Both the position numbers and the translations under genes were made by a program. The notes under the pieces were generated by a model, which saw only the letters and a program-made list of their open reading frames with translations, did not search any database and was not told the origin of the DNA. From NCBI GenBank assembly GCA_964356355.1, contig CAYHGX010000007.1, positions 4,050 to 68,049 of the forward strand: a DNA stretch of 64,000 bases, in the 5' to 3' direction. Positions 9,301-15,816 of the stretch are shown here, piece after piece. Numbering within the stretch: the first letter of the stretch is position 1; each line of letters opens with the position of its first letter. This stretch comes from CAYHGX01 sp964356355. Its GTDB lineage: Bacteria > Patescibacteriota > Gracilibacteria > UBA1369 > LOWO2-01-FULL-3.

Positions 9301-10804
9301 CATACAACGTAGTACCACTAAGTAACAAAGAATAAACATACGAAGAAGAGGCTATATATGCGTTAAAACCAGAAACCAATGTTCCACTCGCAGTATCAAT
9401 CGCTGCAAGATCCTCACGAGAAGAGCCATCAATTACCGTATAACTGCCTCCGGCGTACAAAGTTGCTCCATCATTACTCAAAGCCAAGTCATATATCGCA
9501 GCACTTCCACCACTAACATTTGCATCAAAACCTAAAACAGAATTTGTCGAATTATTAAAAGCAGCCAAACCCACTTTTCTAGCAGTCCCACTACCAATAC
9601 TCCTAAAAGTTCCACCAACATACAAATAAACCCCATCACCACTAATGGCCACACTATTTACAGTACCTCCAGCGTAAGGATCAAAAGATGTCGCCGCTCC
9701 CGTAGAAGTATCAACGGCCGCAACATTATAACGCGTATTGGAACCAACAGTTGTAAAATCACCACCAAGATAAAGCGTTGATCCAAACAATGAAATCTCA
9801 TTAATACCGCTTGAACCACCAGTTACACTAGGATCCCAACTATTCACTATCCCCGTGCCCGTATCAAAAGATGCGAGCCCATTTCTAGTCGTACTATCAA
9901 TCGAAGTGAAAGAACCCGCCACGTACAAAGTAGTACCATCAATAATTAAATCATTAACCGCCGAAGTTGGATTTGGCGTCCAGCTCGATAAAGACCCTGC
10001 CAAAGAGTAAGAAGCAAGGTTACTCACCGAAACAGAACTCACCGACCAAAAAGAACCACCCAAATAAGCATAAGTACCATCAAGAGCAATAGAATAAACC
10101 GTCCCCTGAACGTAAGGATTCCAGGTTGTAGCCAAAGCAGTGGCAGTATCAATCGCAGCAGCCTTGCTCCTATAAGCACCCCCAACATTCGTAAACGTAC
10201 CGCCCAAATAGAGAGTAGTACCATCCAAAGCCATGTCGTAAACCGTACTATCAGCCTGAGCATCCCACACATTCGCAGTTCCAGTAGTAGTATCTACCGA
10301 TGCTAAATAAGAATAACTCGCACCACCAATCGAAGAAAATGAACCACCCACATACAAAGCAGATCCATCTAAAAGCAAAGACTGAACGGGATAATTCGGT
10401 TCAGGACTAAAAGTAGCATCAACATCACCAGCTGCATCAATATGGGCCAGATTTTTTTTACTAACACCGCTTATAGAGGTAAAATCACCTCCCACATACC
10501 AGCCTCCCGCACCATCTGAAATCACCGCATTTACGTCCCTATTAACCTTCGAATACGAAGTGGCAGCAGCACCAGTAGAAGTCTTTATCGGCACACCAGT
10601 GCCGGTATTCGGACCAATATAAGAAAAACTTCCGCCTACATAAGTTGTCGTACCATAAGTAGCCGTATCATAAACGGTTCCATTAGTAACAAGTCCATCC
10701 GTATCCAAAGTTTCAGCACTTGAAACAAAGCCCACATTCACAAAAAGCCCAAGAAAAAGAGCTAGAGTTAAATTCGACGCCCAAAACTTCTTAAAAATTC
10801 TCAT
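6326..10804 (-). CDS. Giant secreted protein with 14 beta-propeller blades and Fn3/Ig-like domains
   Basis: A 1492-residue exported protein. ATG 10804 begins a classic signal peptide (basic MRIFKK, hydrophobic core, cleavage near VSSA at about residue 30). Residues about 33-720 hold 14 tandem blades of about 45-52 residues. The pattern is variable-DGTTLYVGGxFT, SxSR, LAAVDTSTG, TSWDP, matching delta-60 (DUF5122)/kelch-like propeller repeats; 14 equals two seven-bladed propellers. Then follow an Ig-like domain (about 730-870), a fibronectin type III domain (about 875-965, ending in a Cys-bearing strand), an acidic Asp/Glu linker, a long mixed region, and a C-terminal Ig-like beta domain. No sortase motif, SLH domain or C-terminal anchor is visible. 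Probably surface adhesion or shell. The alternative upstream start (10852) would bury the signal peptide. Confidence 0.9.
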   Translation of the reverse strand: MRIFKKFWASNLTLALFLGLFVNVGFVSSAETLDTDGLVTNGTVYDTATYGTTTYVGGSFSYIGPNTGTGVPIKTSTGAAATSYSKVNRDVNAVISDGAGGWYVGGDFTSISGVSKKNLAHIDAAGDVDATFSPEPNYPVQSLLLDGSALYVGGSFSSIGGASYSYLASVDTTTGTANVWDAQADSTVYDMALDGTTLYLGGTFTNVGGAYRSKAAAIDTATALATTWNPYVQGTVYSIALDGTYAYLGGSFWSVSSVSVSNLASYSLAGSLSSWTPNPTSAVNDLIIDGTTLYVAGSFTSIDSTTRNGLASFDTGTGIVNSWDPSVTGGSSGINEISLFGSTLYLGGDFTTVGSNTRYNVAAVDTSTGAATSFDPYAGGTVNSVAISGDGVYLYVGGTFRSIGSGTARKVGLAAFNNSTNSVLGFDANVSGGSAAIYDLALSNDGATLYAGGSYTVIDGSSREDLAAIDTASGTLVSGFNAYIASSSYVYSLLLSGTTLYVGGNFNTLATSTRHSLAAVSASTGAVTSFDPNVTGGFFAYVYDLVLDGTTLYVGGNFTAIGSSSRSHLAAVDTSTGLATSWDPNVTGMAYSTYINAIALSGSNIVIGGRFTGAGGESRSNVAAIDTSTGLATSWDPGTDSTVQAVAVNSSTAYIGGDFATAGGSSRARVAGIDLTTGLATSWDPGANNTVYSLALATGHLFVGGNFGVFDSVPMFYFGHYTMPSNNAPSVTISSAIPRTDGSGVVDIAAVAADTDGDDTVQLKVNYLEGSDCSSATSVATLSETDENTTATYGDPNVENDNGYQIGTSDGYITTSSGDNTVNFEWDTMTDLPSVDAATYCLRVTPYDGTDAGTAATTTLTVDNVVNVPGSVALSAVSTSQVNVSWGDNSNPTGTEYYAENTTAATNSGWVTDLSWSSTGLTCGTSYSFQVKARNQGSVETSFVSGSSVSTLACPVADVPGGGSSILIYNLSRYKSDDEPVVKEDDEEDVSEEEPVVSETPDGDFDSSGNAIEIVTGLEIVNQSDKSLGNGYSDAKKIEAAMSNVKDILLDKERVNYDLLIEADLAQVADNQGGGIAADEVPMSEEQIYAEQKKVQVEEALNMLSEQKTVDFGKLSDAERVVEDKVDTQIRDKIYELANNGTGAESFKLKVGDKEMVVGPKTKVYVTFDKRKAKLMQEEVDKTGEDKIIIGPYTVFNDSGVAAPLLVLAGGQIDDPKASEKYYFGGFEGLGKATVQYPTKPEFTNDLEGKTVGKNALFWVGTPEPGMQLNMFAVEKVDPKNKSSWKVSQLGKVSSDDGNKVAVNIDFEKDLPNVDFKGGAKKMYFVIQDEKGKGSVVDMNVDFEQQLDLKGVNLSTELVTFEDSASITEPMGRPLLDGITQPMGFDESSLFTSVLLAQADSVRERTLVGEGMANVKYMTGYAVPGSTVVVTWKSLTYSSVVIADASEGYFEVAIPEVLDAGDHEALVYIYNDSKNLISNITSLLFGKGRAES
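8640..10710 (-). repeat. Fourteen tandem blade-coding repeats (about 135-160 bp each)
   Basis: DNA-level tandem repeat within the propeller gene. Units are diverged but keep the codons for YVGGxFT and TSWDP. The best-preserved copies lie at about 8740-9310. This is a likely hotspot for assembly error and for recombination that changes blade number. Confidence 0.8.
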
Positions 10805-10864
10805 AATTTTATGTTTCGATTCTTTCACAAATACTAACACGAAAAAGATCAACTACAAAAACAA

Positions 10865-10892
10865 TTGACAGACTCTGCGCCTCCTCTACACT
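10865..10892 (+). promoter_or_regulatory. Promoter of the suf operon
   Basis: TTGACA (10865-10870), 16-base spacer, TACACT (10887-10892). Start of transcription near 10899 gives a leader of about 50 bases to sufC. I see no clear IscR- or SufR-type palindrome in the leader. Confidence 0.6.
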
Positions 10893-10948
10893 TAGAGCAT
10901 TAAAGAGATTAAAAAATTCAACCATAAGTAACCTATGACACCCAACAA

Positions 10949-11728
10949 ATGCCTCAACATATACTGGAAATCCGTGATCTTAAAGCGGAAATCAACGGAC
11001 TCAAAATTCTAAAGGGCTTATCGCTGAAAATCGGCTCCGGAGAAATTCATGTCATCATGGGCCCCAACGGCTCAGGTAAAAGCACGCTCTGCAACGTACT
11101 TATGGGCCACCCAAAGTACGAAGTTACAGGAGGCTCTGCCACGCTTGACGGCGAAGACCTCCTCGATCTCGCCCCCAATGAAAGAGCTCACAAAGGCCTC
11201 TTTTTAGCCTTTCAACAACCAATGGAGATCCCAGGAGTAAGCTTCGGCAACTTCCTTCGCCTTGCCAAAAATTCACAGATGAAATTCGAGAACTCCACTT
11301 CTCGGGGCATCAACGCCAGTGAATTCATGAAAACCCTTAAAGGCAAAATTTCCGACCTCAAAATGGAGGAAAATTTCGTAACACGCTCAATTAACGAAGG
11401 CTTTTCCGGTGGAGAGAAAAAACGCGCAGAAATCATTCAAATGTCCATCCTTCAACCAAAAATTGCCCTTCTAGATGAAATTGACTCCGGCCTCGACATC
11501 GACGCGCTAAAAACAGTAGCCAAAGGCATTAATCAAAACATGAAAGAAACTGGCTGCGGAATGCTAATAATCACCCACTACCAAAGGATTTTAAACTACA
11601 TCAAACCCGACTTCGTGCACATCATGCACAAAGGGAAAATTATTAAATCCGGCGATCACACTCTCGCCCTTGAACTAGAAAAAACCGGCTACGAACCATT
11701 TATCAAGCGCGAGCGAAGCGAGTGCTAA
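10949..11728 (+). CDS. sufC: SufC, ATPase of the SUF Fe-S cluster scaffold
   Basis: Cytoplasmic ABC-type ATPase of 259 residues that drives the SufBCD scaffold in iron-sulfur cluster assembly. Walker A GPNGSGKST lies at residues 38-46, the signature FSGGEKKR near 152-159, and Walker B runs directly into LLDEIDSGLD, the form typical of SufC and not of transport ABC proteins. It is first in a tight sufC-B-D-S-U-T operon. The last codons and stop sit in a GC-rich repeat core (11707-11722), so the C-terminal tail RERSEC is encoded partly by that repeat. Confidence 0.97.
   Translation: MPQHILEIRDLKAEINGLKILKGLSLKIGSGEIHVIMGPNGSGKSTLCNVLMGHPKYEVTGGSATLDGEDLLDLAPNERAHKGLFLAFQQPMEIPGVSFGNFLRLAKNSQMKFENSTSRGINASEFMKTLKGKISDLKMEENFVTRSINEGFSGGEKKRAEIIQMSILQPKIALLDEIDSGLDIDALKTVAKGINQNMKETGCGMLIITHYQRILNYIKPDFVHIMHKGKIIKSGDHTLALELEKTGYEPFIKRERSEC
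11707..11722 (+). repeat. GC-rich repeat core GCGCGAGCGAAGCGAG
   Basis: A 16-base element at the 3' end of sufC. The identical 16-mer occurs in reverse orientation inside 30289-30309, and an expanded form lies in apbE (40118-40152). It is far more GC-rich than its surroundings. Confidence 0.6.
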
Positions 11729-11787
11729 CAACCAAAACCGCCGAGCGCGCCTGCGCCGTAGCGAGACGAACCTTATCCCAATTAAAC

Positions 11788-13206
11788 ATGGCAGTCCCAA
11801 AATCCACCAAAGAGCTAGTTTCATCTACGCTCGATCAATACAAATTTGGCTTCACCACCAACCTCAAGGCAATCTACAAAAGCCCAAAAGGTTTAAATGA
11901 AGAAATCGTTCGCCAAATCTCCGAAAAGAAAAAAGAGCCCAAATGGATGCTGGACTATCGCCTCAAAGCGCTCGAAATTTTCAACAATAAACCCATGCCA
12001 TCATGGGGCGCAGACCTTAACGACATTGATTTTAAAAACATCCACTACTACCTTCAGCCGCAAGACAAAGCCAAAACAAACTGGGAAGACGTACCGGCAG
12101 AAATCAAAGACACCTTCGATAAATTGGGAATTCCGCAGGCAGAAAGAAAATTCCTTGCCGGCACCGGCGCCCAATTTGAATCTGAAGTTGTCTACCATTC
12201 CCTTCTAGAATCACTCACTAAACAGGGAGTGATTTTTGAATCCACAGACATAGCACTACAAAAATACCCTGAAATTTTCAAAGAATACTTTGGCAAAATT
12301 ATCCCCGCTCATGACAATAAATTTTCCGCATTAAATTCAGCAGTTTGGAGCGGAGGATCCTTCATTTATGTACCAAAAGGTGTACACATCGAGCTCCCAC
12401 TTCAGGCCTATTTCCGCATTAATGCAGAAAACATGGGTCAATTTGAACGCACCCTCATCATCGCCGATGAAGGCTCCTCCGTACACTATATTGAAGGCTG
12501 CACGGCACCCACCTACACCACCGACTCTCTCCACTCCGCCGTGGTAGAAATTGTTGTCAAAAAAGATGCCCGCGTGCAATACACCACAATCCAAAACTGG
12601 TCCAAAAATGTTTTCAACTTAGTTACCAAAAGAGCCTACGCCTACGAAAATGCTGAAATGTTCTGGCTCGACTGCAATCTTGGATCCAAAGTAACGATGA
12701 AGTATCCTGCCATCTTCCTGATGGGCAAAGGAGCGAAAGGCGAAGTGCAATCCTTGGCTTTCTCAGGCCAACACCAACACCAAGATGCCGGCGCAAAAAT
12801 CGTACACTGCGCACCAAATACAAGCTCCAAAATCGTTTCCAAATCCATTAGTAAGAATGGTGGCCGTGGCACCTACCGTGGACTCTTAAAGGTAAACAAA
12901 GGCGCCAGCAATATCAAAAGCCACGTCTCCTGCGACGCCCTTCTCTTAGATGAAAACTCCCGCTCTGACACCTATCCAATCATGCAAATAGACGAAGAAA
13001 ACGTCTCCATCGCCCACGAAGCCACAGTTGCAAAAATTGGTGAAGAACAGCTCTTTTACCTCATGTCCCGAGGCCTCACGGAAGAGGAAGCCGCCTCCAC
13101 AATCGTAAACGGCTTTGCCAAACCCATCATCAAACAACTACCAATGGAATATGCCATTGAATTAAACCGCCTCATCGAATTGGAAATGACCGGTTCCGTT
13201 GGCTAA
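11788..13206 (+). CDS. sufB: SufB, Fe-S cluster scaffold subunit
   Basis: A 472-residue SufB, the scaffold subunit on which the nascent Fe-S cluster forms. The full family length is present, with the conserved beta-helix core (SGGSFIYVPKGV, then GQHQHQDAGAK) and the C-terminal helical end YLMSRGLTEEEA. The frame extends back to GTG 11722 overlapping the sufC stop, but those 22 residues come from repeat-derived GC-rich DNA and are not SufB-like; ATG 11788 (MAVPKSTKEL) matches the family N-terminus. The 59-base gap between sufC and sufB is therefore repeat sequence inserted in the operon. SufB is nine bases from sufD. Confidence 0.97.
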   Translation: MAVPKSTKELVSSTLDQYKFGFTTNLKAIYKSPKGLNEEIVRQISEKKKEPKWMLDYRLKALEIFNNKPMPSWGADLNDIDFKNIHYYLQPQDKAKTNWEDVPAEIKDTFDKLGIPQAERKFLAGTGAQFESEVVYHSLLESLTKQGVIFESTDIALQKYPEIFKEYFGKIIPAHDNKFSALNSAVWSGGSFIYVPKGVHIELPLQAYFRINAENMGQFERTLIIADEGSSVHYIEGCTAPTYTTDSLHSAVVEIVVKKDARVQYTTIQNWSKNVFNLVTKRAYAYENAEMFWLDCNLGSKVTMKYPAIFLMGKGAKGEVQSLAFSGQHQHQDAGAKIVHCAPNTSSKIVSKSISKNGGRGTYRGLLKVNKGASNIKSHVSCDALLLDENSRSDTYPIMQIDEENVSIAHEATVAKIGEEQLFYLMSRGLTEEEAASTIVNGFAKPIIKQLPMEYAIELNRLIELEMTGSVG

Positions 13207-13214
13207 TCAAATCT

Positions 13215-13883
13215 ATGGAAAACCTCAACACATTAAGCAAAAAACTAGAAATCAAGGCCAACGAAAATCGCACAATTTTAGTTGAAAAAATTCAAAGCTG
13301 CGAAATAAATCTCCACGAAAACTCCACCCTCACATTAGTGGCAATTTTGGCAAATGGCTGGGAAGAAAATATAAAAATAAACTTCAACCTAAAAGGTCAC
13401 CACTCAGAAGTTAAATTCATAGGAATCAACATCGGACAGGAAAAAAATAAATTTCAATTAGAAACAAACTCCCTTCATACAAATGAAAACACTAAAGCAT
13501 TTTACTATCTCCGCAGCGCCCTTTTCGACCAATCAGCTATCGACTACAAAGGCACATTAATCATCAAAAAAGCCGCACAGCTCACAGAAGCCTATCTGTC
13601 TCACAGCACTTTGATGCTCTCCACAAAAGCGAAAGCTCACACCACTCCTTCACTGGAAATTGAAGCCGACGATGTTAAGGCGGGCCATAGTGCCACCATC
13701 GGCAACATGGACGACGAAACACTTTTCTACTTCCAAAGCCGAGGAATCAATAAAGAAGAGGCCCAAAAAATAATGATCAAAGGCTTTTTAGAACAAGACC
13801 TAGAAAAAATTGAAGACCTCACCGCTCGAGAAGCTATTGCGGAAATCCTCGAAAAGCTTTTAAATAAGCACCTTAGTAGCTAA
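13215..13883 (+). CDS. sufD: SufD, short form
   Basis: SufD-like scaffold partner, only 222 residues against about 400-450 in model bacteria. The SufBD core is clear: the YLSHSTLMLSTKAKAHTTP strand set, then KAGHSATIG with the conserved His, and the C-terminal helix FQSRGINKEEAQ. What is missing is most of the N-terminal region. No frameshift or remnant lies upstream (sufB ends nine bases before), so this is a naturally reduced protein and not a fragment. It sits in the expected place between sufB and sufS, three bases before sufS. Confidence 0.9.
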   Translation: MENLNTLSKKLEIKANENRTILVEKIQSCEINLHENSTLTLVAILANGWEENIKINFNLKGHHSEVKFIGINIGQEKNKFQLETNSLHTNENTKAFYYLRSALFDQSAIDYKGTLIIKKAAQLTEAYLSHSTLMLSTKAKAHTTPSLEIEADDVKAGHSATIGNMDDETLFYFQSRGINKEEAQKIMIKGFLEQDLEKIEDLTAREAIAEILEKLLNKHLSS

Positions 13884-13886
13884 AAA

Positions 13887-15113
13887 ATGCTCAACATAAA
13901 AGACCCTAAAAAACACTTCCCCATTTTCAAAAACTCCGCCAAAAACGGAAAAGAGTTTGTGTACCTAGATAGCGCCTCCACTACGCAAAAACCGGAATCA
14001 GTAATCAAAGCAATCACCGAATACTACGAAAACTACAACGCCAACATCCACCGCGGCATCTACGACATCTCCGAAATCGCCACTGAAAAATACGAAGCCT
14101 GCCGCAGAAAGGTGGCAGAATTTATCAACGCCAAAAGTTCCAAAGAAATAATCTTCACCCGCAACACCACTGAGTCCATCAATTTAATTGCTTACACCTG
14201 GGGCAACCTCCACATCAAGGAAGGCGACGAAATCATCGTCTCTGCACTCGAGCACCACTCCAATCTCATTCCCTGGCAACAACTTTGCCAAAGGAAAAAC
14301 GCCACGCTCAAAGTAATTCCACTCACTAAAGATTTAACCTTAAACCTCACTGCTTACGAAAAACTACTTAGTAAAAAAACAAAATTAGTAGCTATCACTG
14401 CAATTTCCAATGTCACCGGAACCATCAACGACATTGAAACAATTATAGAAAAAGCCCATGCCGTAGGCGCACACGTGCTCATAGACAACGCCCAAGGAAT
14501 TAGCCATAAGCCTACCGACGTCCAAAAGCTAAACTGTGACTTCATGGCCTTTTCTAGCCACAAAATGTTTGGCCCAACAGGCATTGGAGTTCTTTATGCA
14601 AAAGAAGAAATCCTTGATAATCTCCCGCCCTTTCTCTTTGGCGGCGACATGGTAGGACAAGTAAGCCAATTCGAAGCTACCTGGAATGAAATTCCACACA
14701 AATTTGAAGCCGGAACTCCAAACATCGCCGACACAATTGCCTTTCAAAAAGCCATCGAATTCATTGAAGAAATCGGCTTCGAAGCTATCGAAAAACACGA
14801 TCACCTACTCACAAAAAAGGCCAAAGAAATGCTAGCAGAATTTCCACAAATTAAAGTTTATTCACCCAAAAGTATTAACGAATCCAGCCCGGCAATTTCC
14901 TTCACAATAGACGGCATTCACCCCCACGACATCGCCACAATTTTCAACGAAGAAAACATTGCAATCCGCTCCGGACACCACTGCTGCATGCCACTAATGG
15001 AAACACTTCAAATACCCGCCACCGCCCGCATGAGTTTTTCAATTTACAACACCACCGAAGAAATACAACGTGCTAAAATTGCCATAGAAAGAACCCTAAA
15101 GACATTCTCATAA
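13887..15113 (+). CDS. sufS: SufS, cysteine desulfurase
   Basis: PLP-dependent group II cysteine desulfurase of 408 residues that supplies sulfur to the SUF scaffold. Lys226 in SSHKMFGPTG is the PLP Schiff-base residue. The persulfide Cys lies in RSGHHCCMP (Cys366, followed by a second Cys367). The HxxN/Q cofactor-stacking motif is LEHHSN. Full length for the family. It is two bases from sufU, consistent with the SufS-SufU pairing of Gram-positive type SUF systems. Confidence 0.97.
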   Translation: MLNIKDPKKHFPIFKNSAKNGKEFVYLDSASTTQKPESVIKAITEYYENYNANIHRGIYDISEIATEKYEACRRKVAEFINAKSSKEIIFTRNTTESINLIAYTWGNLHIKEGDEIIVSALEHHSNLIPWQQLCQRKNATLKVIPLTKDLTLNLTAYEKLLSKKTKLVAITAISNVTGTINDIETIIEKAHAVGAHVLIDNAQGISHKPTDVQKLNCDFMAFSSHKMFGPTGIGVLYAKEEILDNLPPFLFGGDMVGQVSQFEATWNEIPHKFEAGTPNIADTIAFQKAIEFIEEIGFEAIEKHDHLLTKKAKEMLAEFPQIKVYSPKSINESSPAISFTIDGIHPHDIATIFNEENIAIRSGHHCCMPLMETLQIPATARMSFSIYNTTEEIQRAKIAIERTLKTFS

Positions 15114-15115
15114 TC

Positions 15116-15484
15116 ATGGACATCTACTCAGAAAACATTCTCGACCATTTCAAATATCCGCAAAACTTCGGCACCTTAAAGCATCCCACTAAAACAGCTA
15201 TCGAATACAACGCCCTCTGCGGAGACAAAATTCGCCTAGATCTTGCCATCAGCCGAGACAAAAAAATTGCAGAAATCGCCTTCAGCGGCAACGGCTGCGC
15301 AATTAGCCAAGCCGCCATGTCCATGCTAAGCGAAAAAGTCCTCGGAAAAACCATCGAAGAGGTTGAAAAAATAACCAATGAAGAGGTTTACGAGATGCTT
15401 GGAGTTCAAATTTCTCCAGCCCGCATAAAATGTGCCCTACTCGGCCTAAGTGCGCTTCGCACGGCCCTATCCTCCCCCAAATAA
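15116..15484 (+). CDS. sufU: SufU, zinc-dependent sulfurtransferase partner of SufS
   Basis: IscU-like SufU of 122 residues. The three Cys ligands and Asp are present: Cys35 and Asp37 in LCGDKIR, Cys61 in GNGCAIS, and Cys106 in RIKCALLG. In SufU these bind zinc and accept the sulfane sulfur from SufS. It is slightly shorter than the 145-residue Bacillus form. The position directly after sufS supports the SufU assignment over IscU. Confidence 0.93.
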   Translation: MDIYSENILDHFKYPQNFGTLKHPTKTAIEYNALCGDKIRLDLAISRDKKIAEIAFSGNGCAISQAAMSMLSEKVLGKTIEEVEKITNEEVYEMLGVQISPARIKCALLGLSALRTALSSPK

Positions 15485-15492
15485 ACATTAAA

Positions 15493-15816
15493 ATGCCAAA
15501 ATCCACACCAACTCCGGCCGAAAAACGCACCGGCCCCTACTGGCCCCTCCTCAACCAAGTCATCGACCCCGAACTCTTCATCGGCATCGTGGACCTAGGC
15601 CTTGTCTACAAAATTACCGTCAAAAAGAAATCAGAAATTCACGTAATCATGACACTCACAAGCCCCGCGTGCCCGGTGGGCCCGCACATCATCCGCGAAG
15701 TCGAAGACAAACTCCGTCGCCAAAAAGGCATCGAAAAAGTATACGTCGAAATCACCTGGGACCCCTACTGGACCCAAAACATGATCAACCCCGACATCCG
15801 AGACCTCATGTTCTAA
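15493..15816 (+). CDS. SufT-like DUF59/MIP18 protein
   Basis: A 107-residue MIP18 (DUF59) domain protein, the family of SufT and of the eukaryotic CIA factor, involved in Fe-S maturation or delivery. The motif DPELFIGIVDLGLVY starts the domain, and TSPACPVGPHI carries the conserved Cys. The frame extends upstream over the sufU end, but ATG 15493, eight bases after the sufU stop, is the likely start. It is last in the suf operon. Its TAA shares bases with the TAG of the convergent lipoprotein gene (CTAA at 15813-15816). Confidence 0.88.
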   Translation: MPKSTPTPAEKRTGPYWPLLNQVIDPELFIGIVDLGLVYKITVKKKSEIHVIMTLTSPACPVGPHIIREVEDKLRRQKGIEKVYVEITWDPYWTQNMINPDIRDLMF

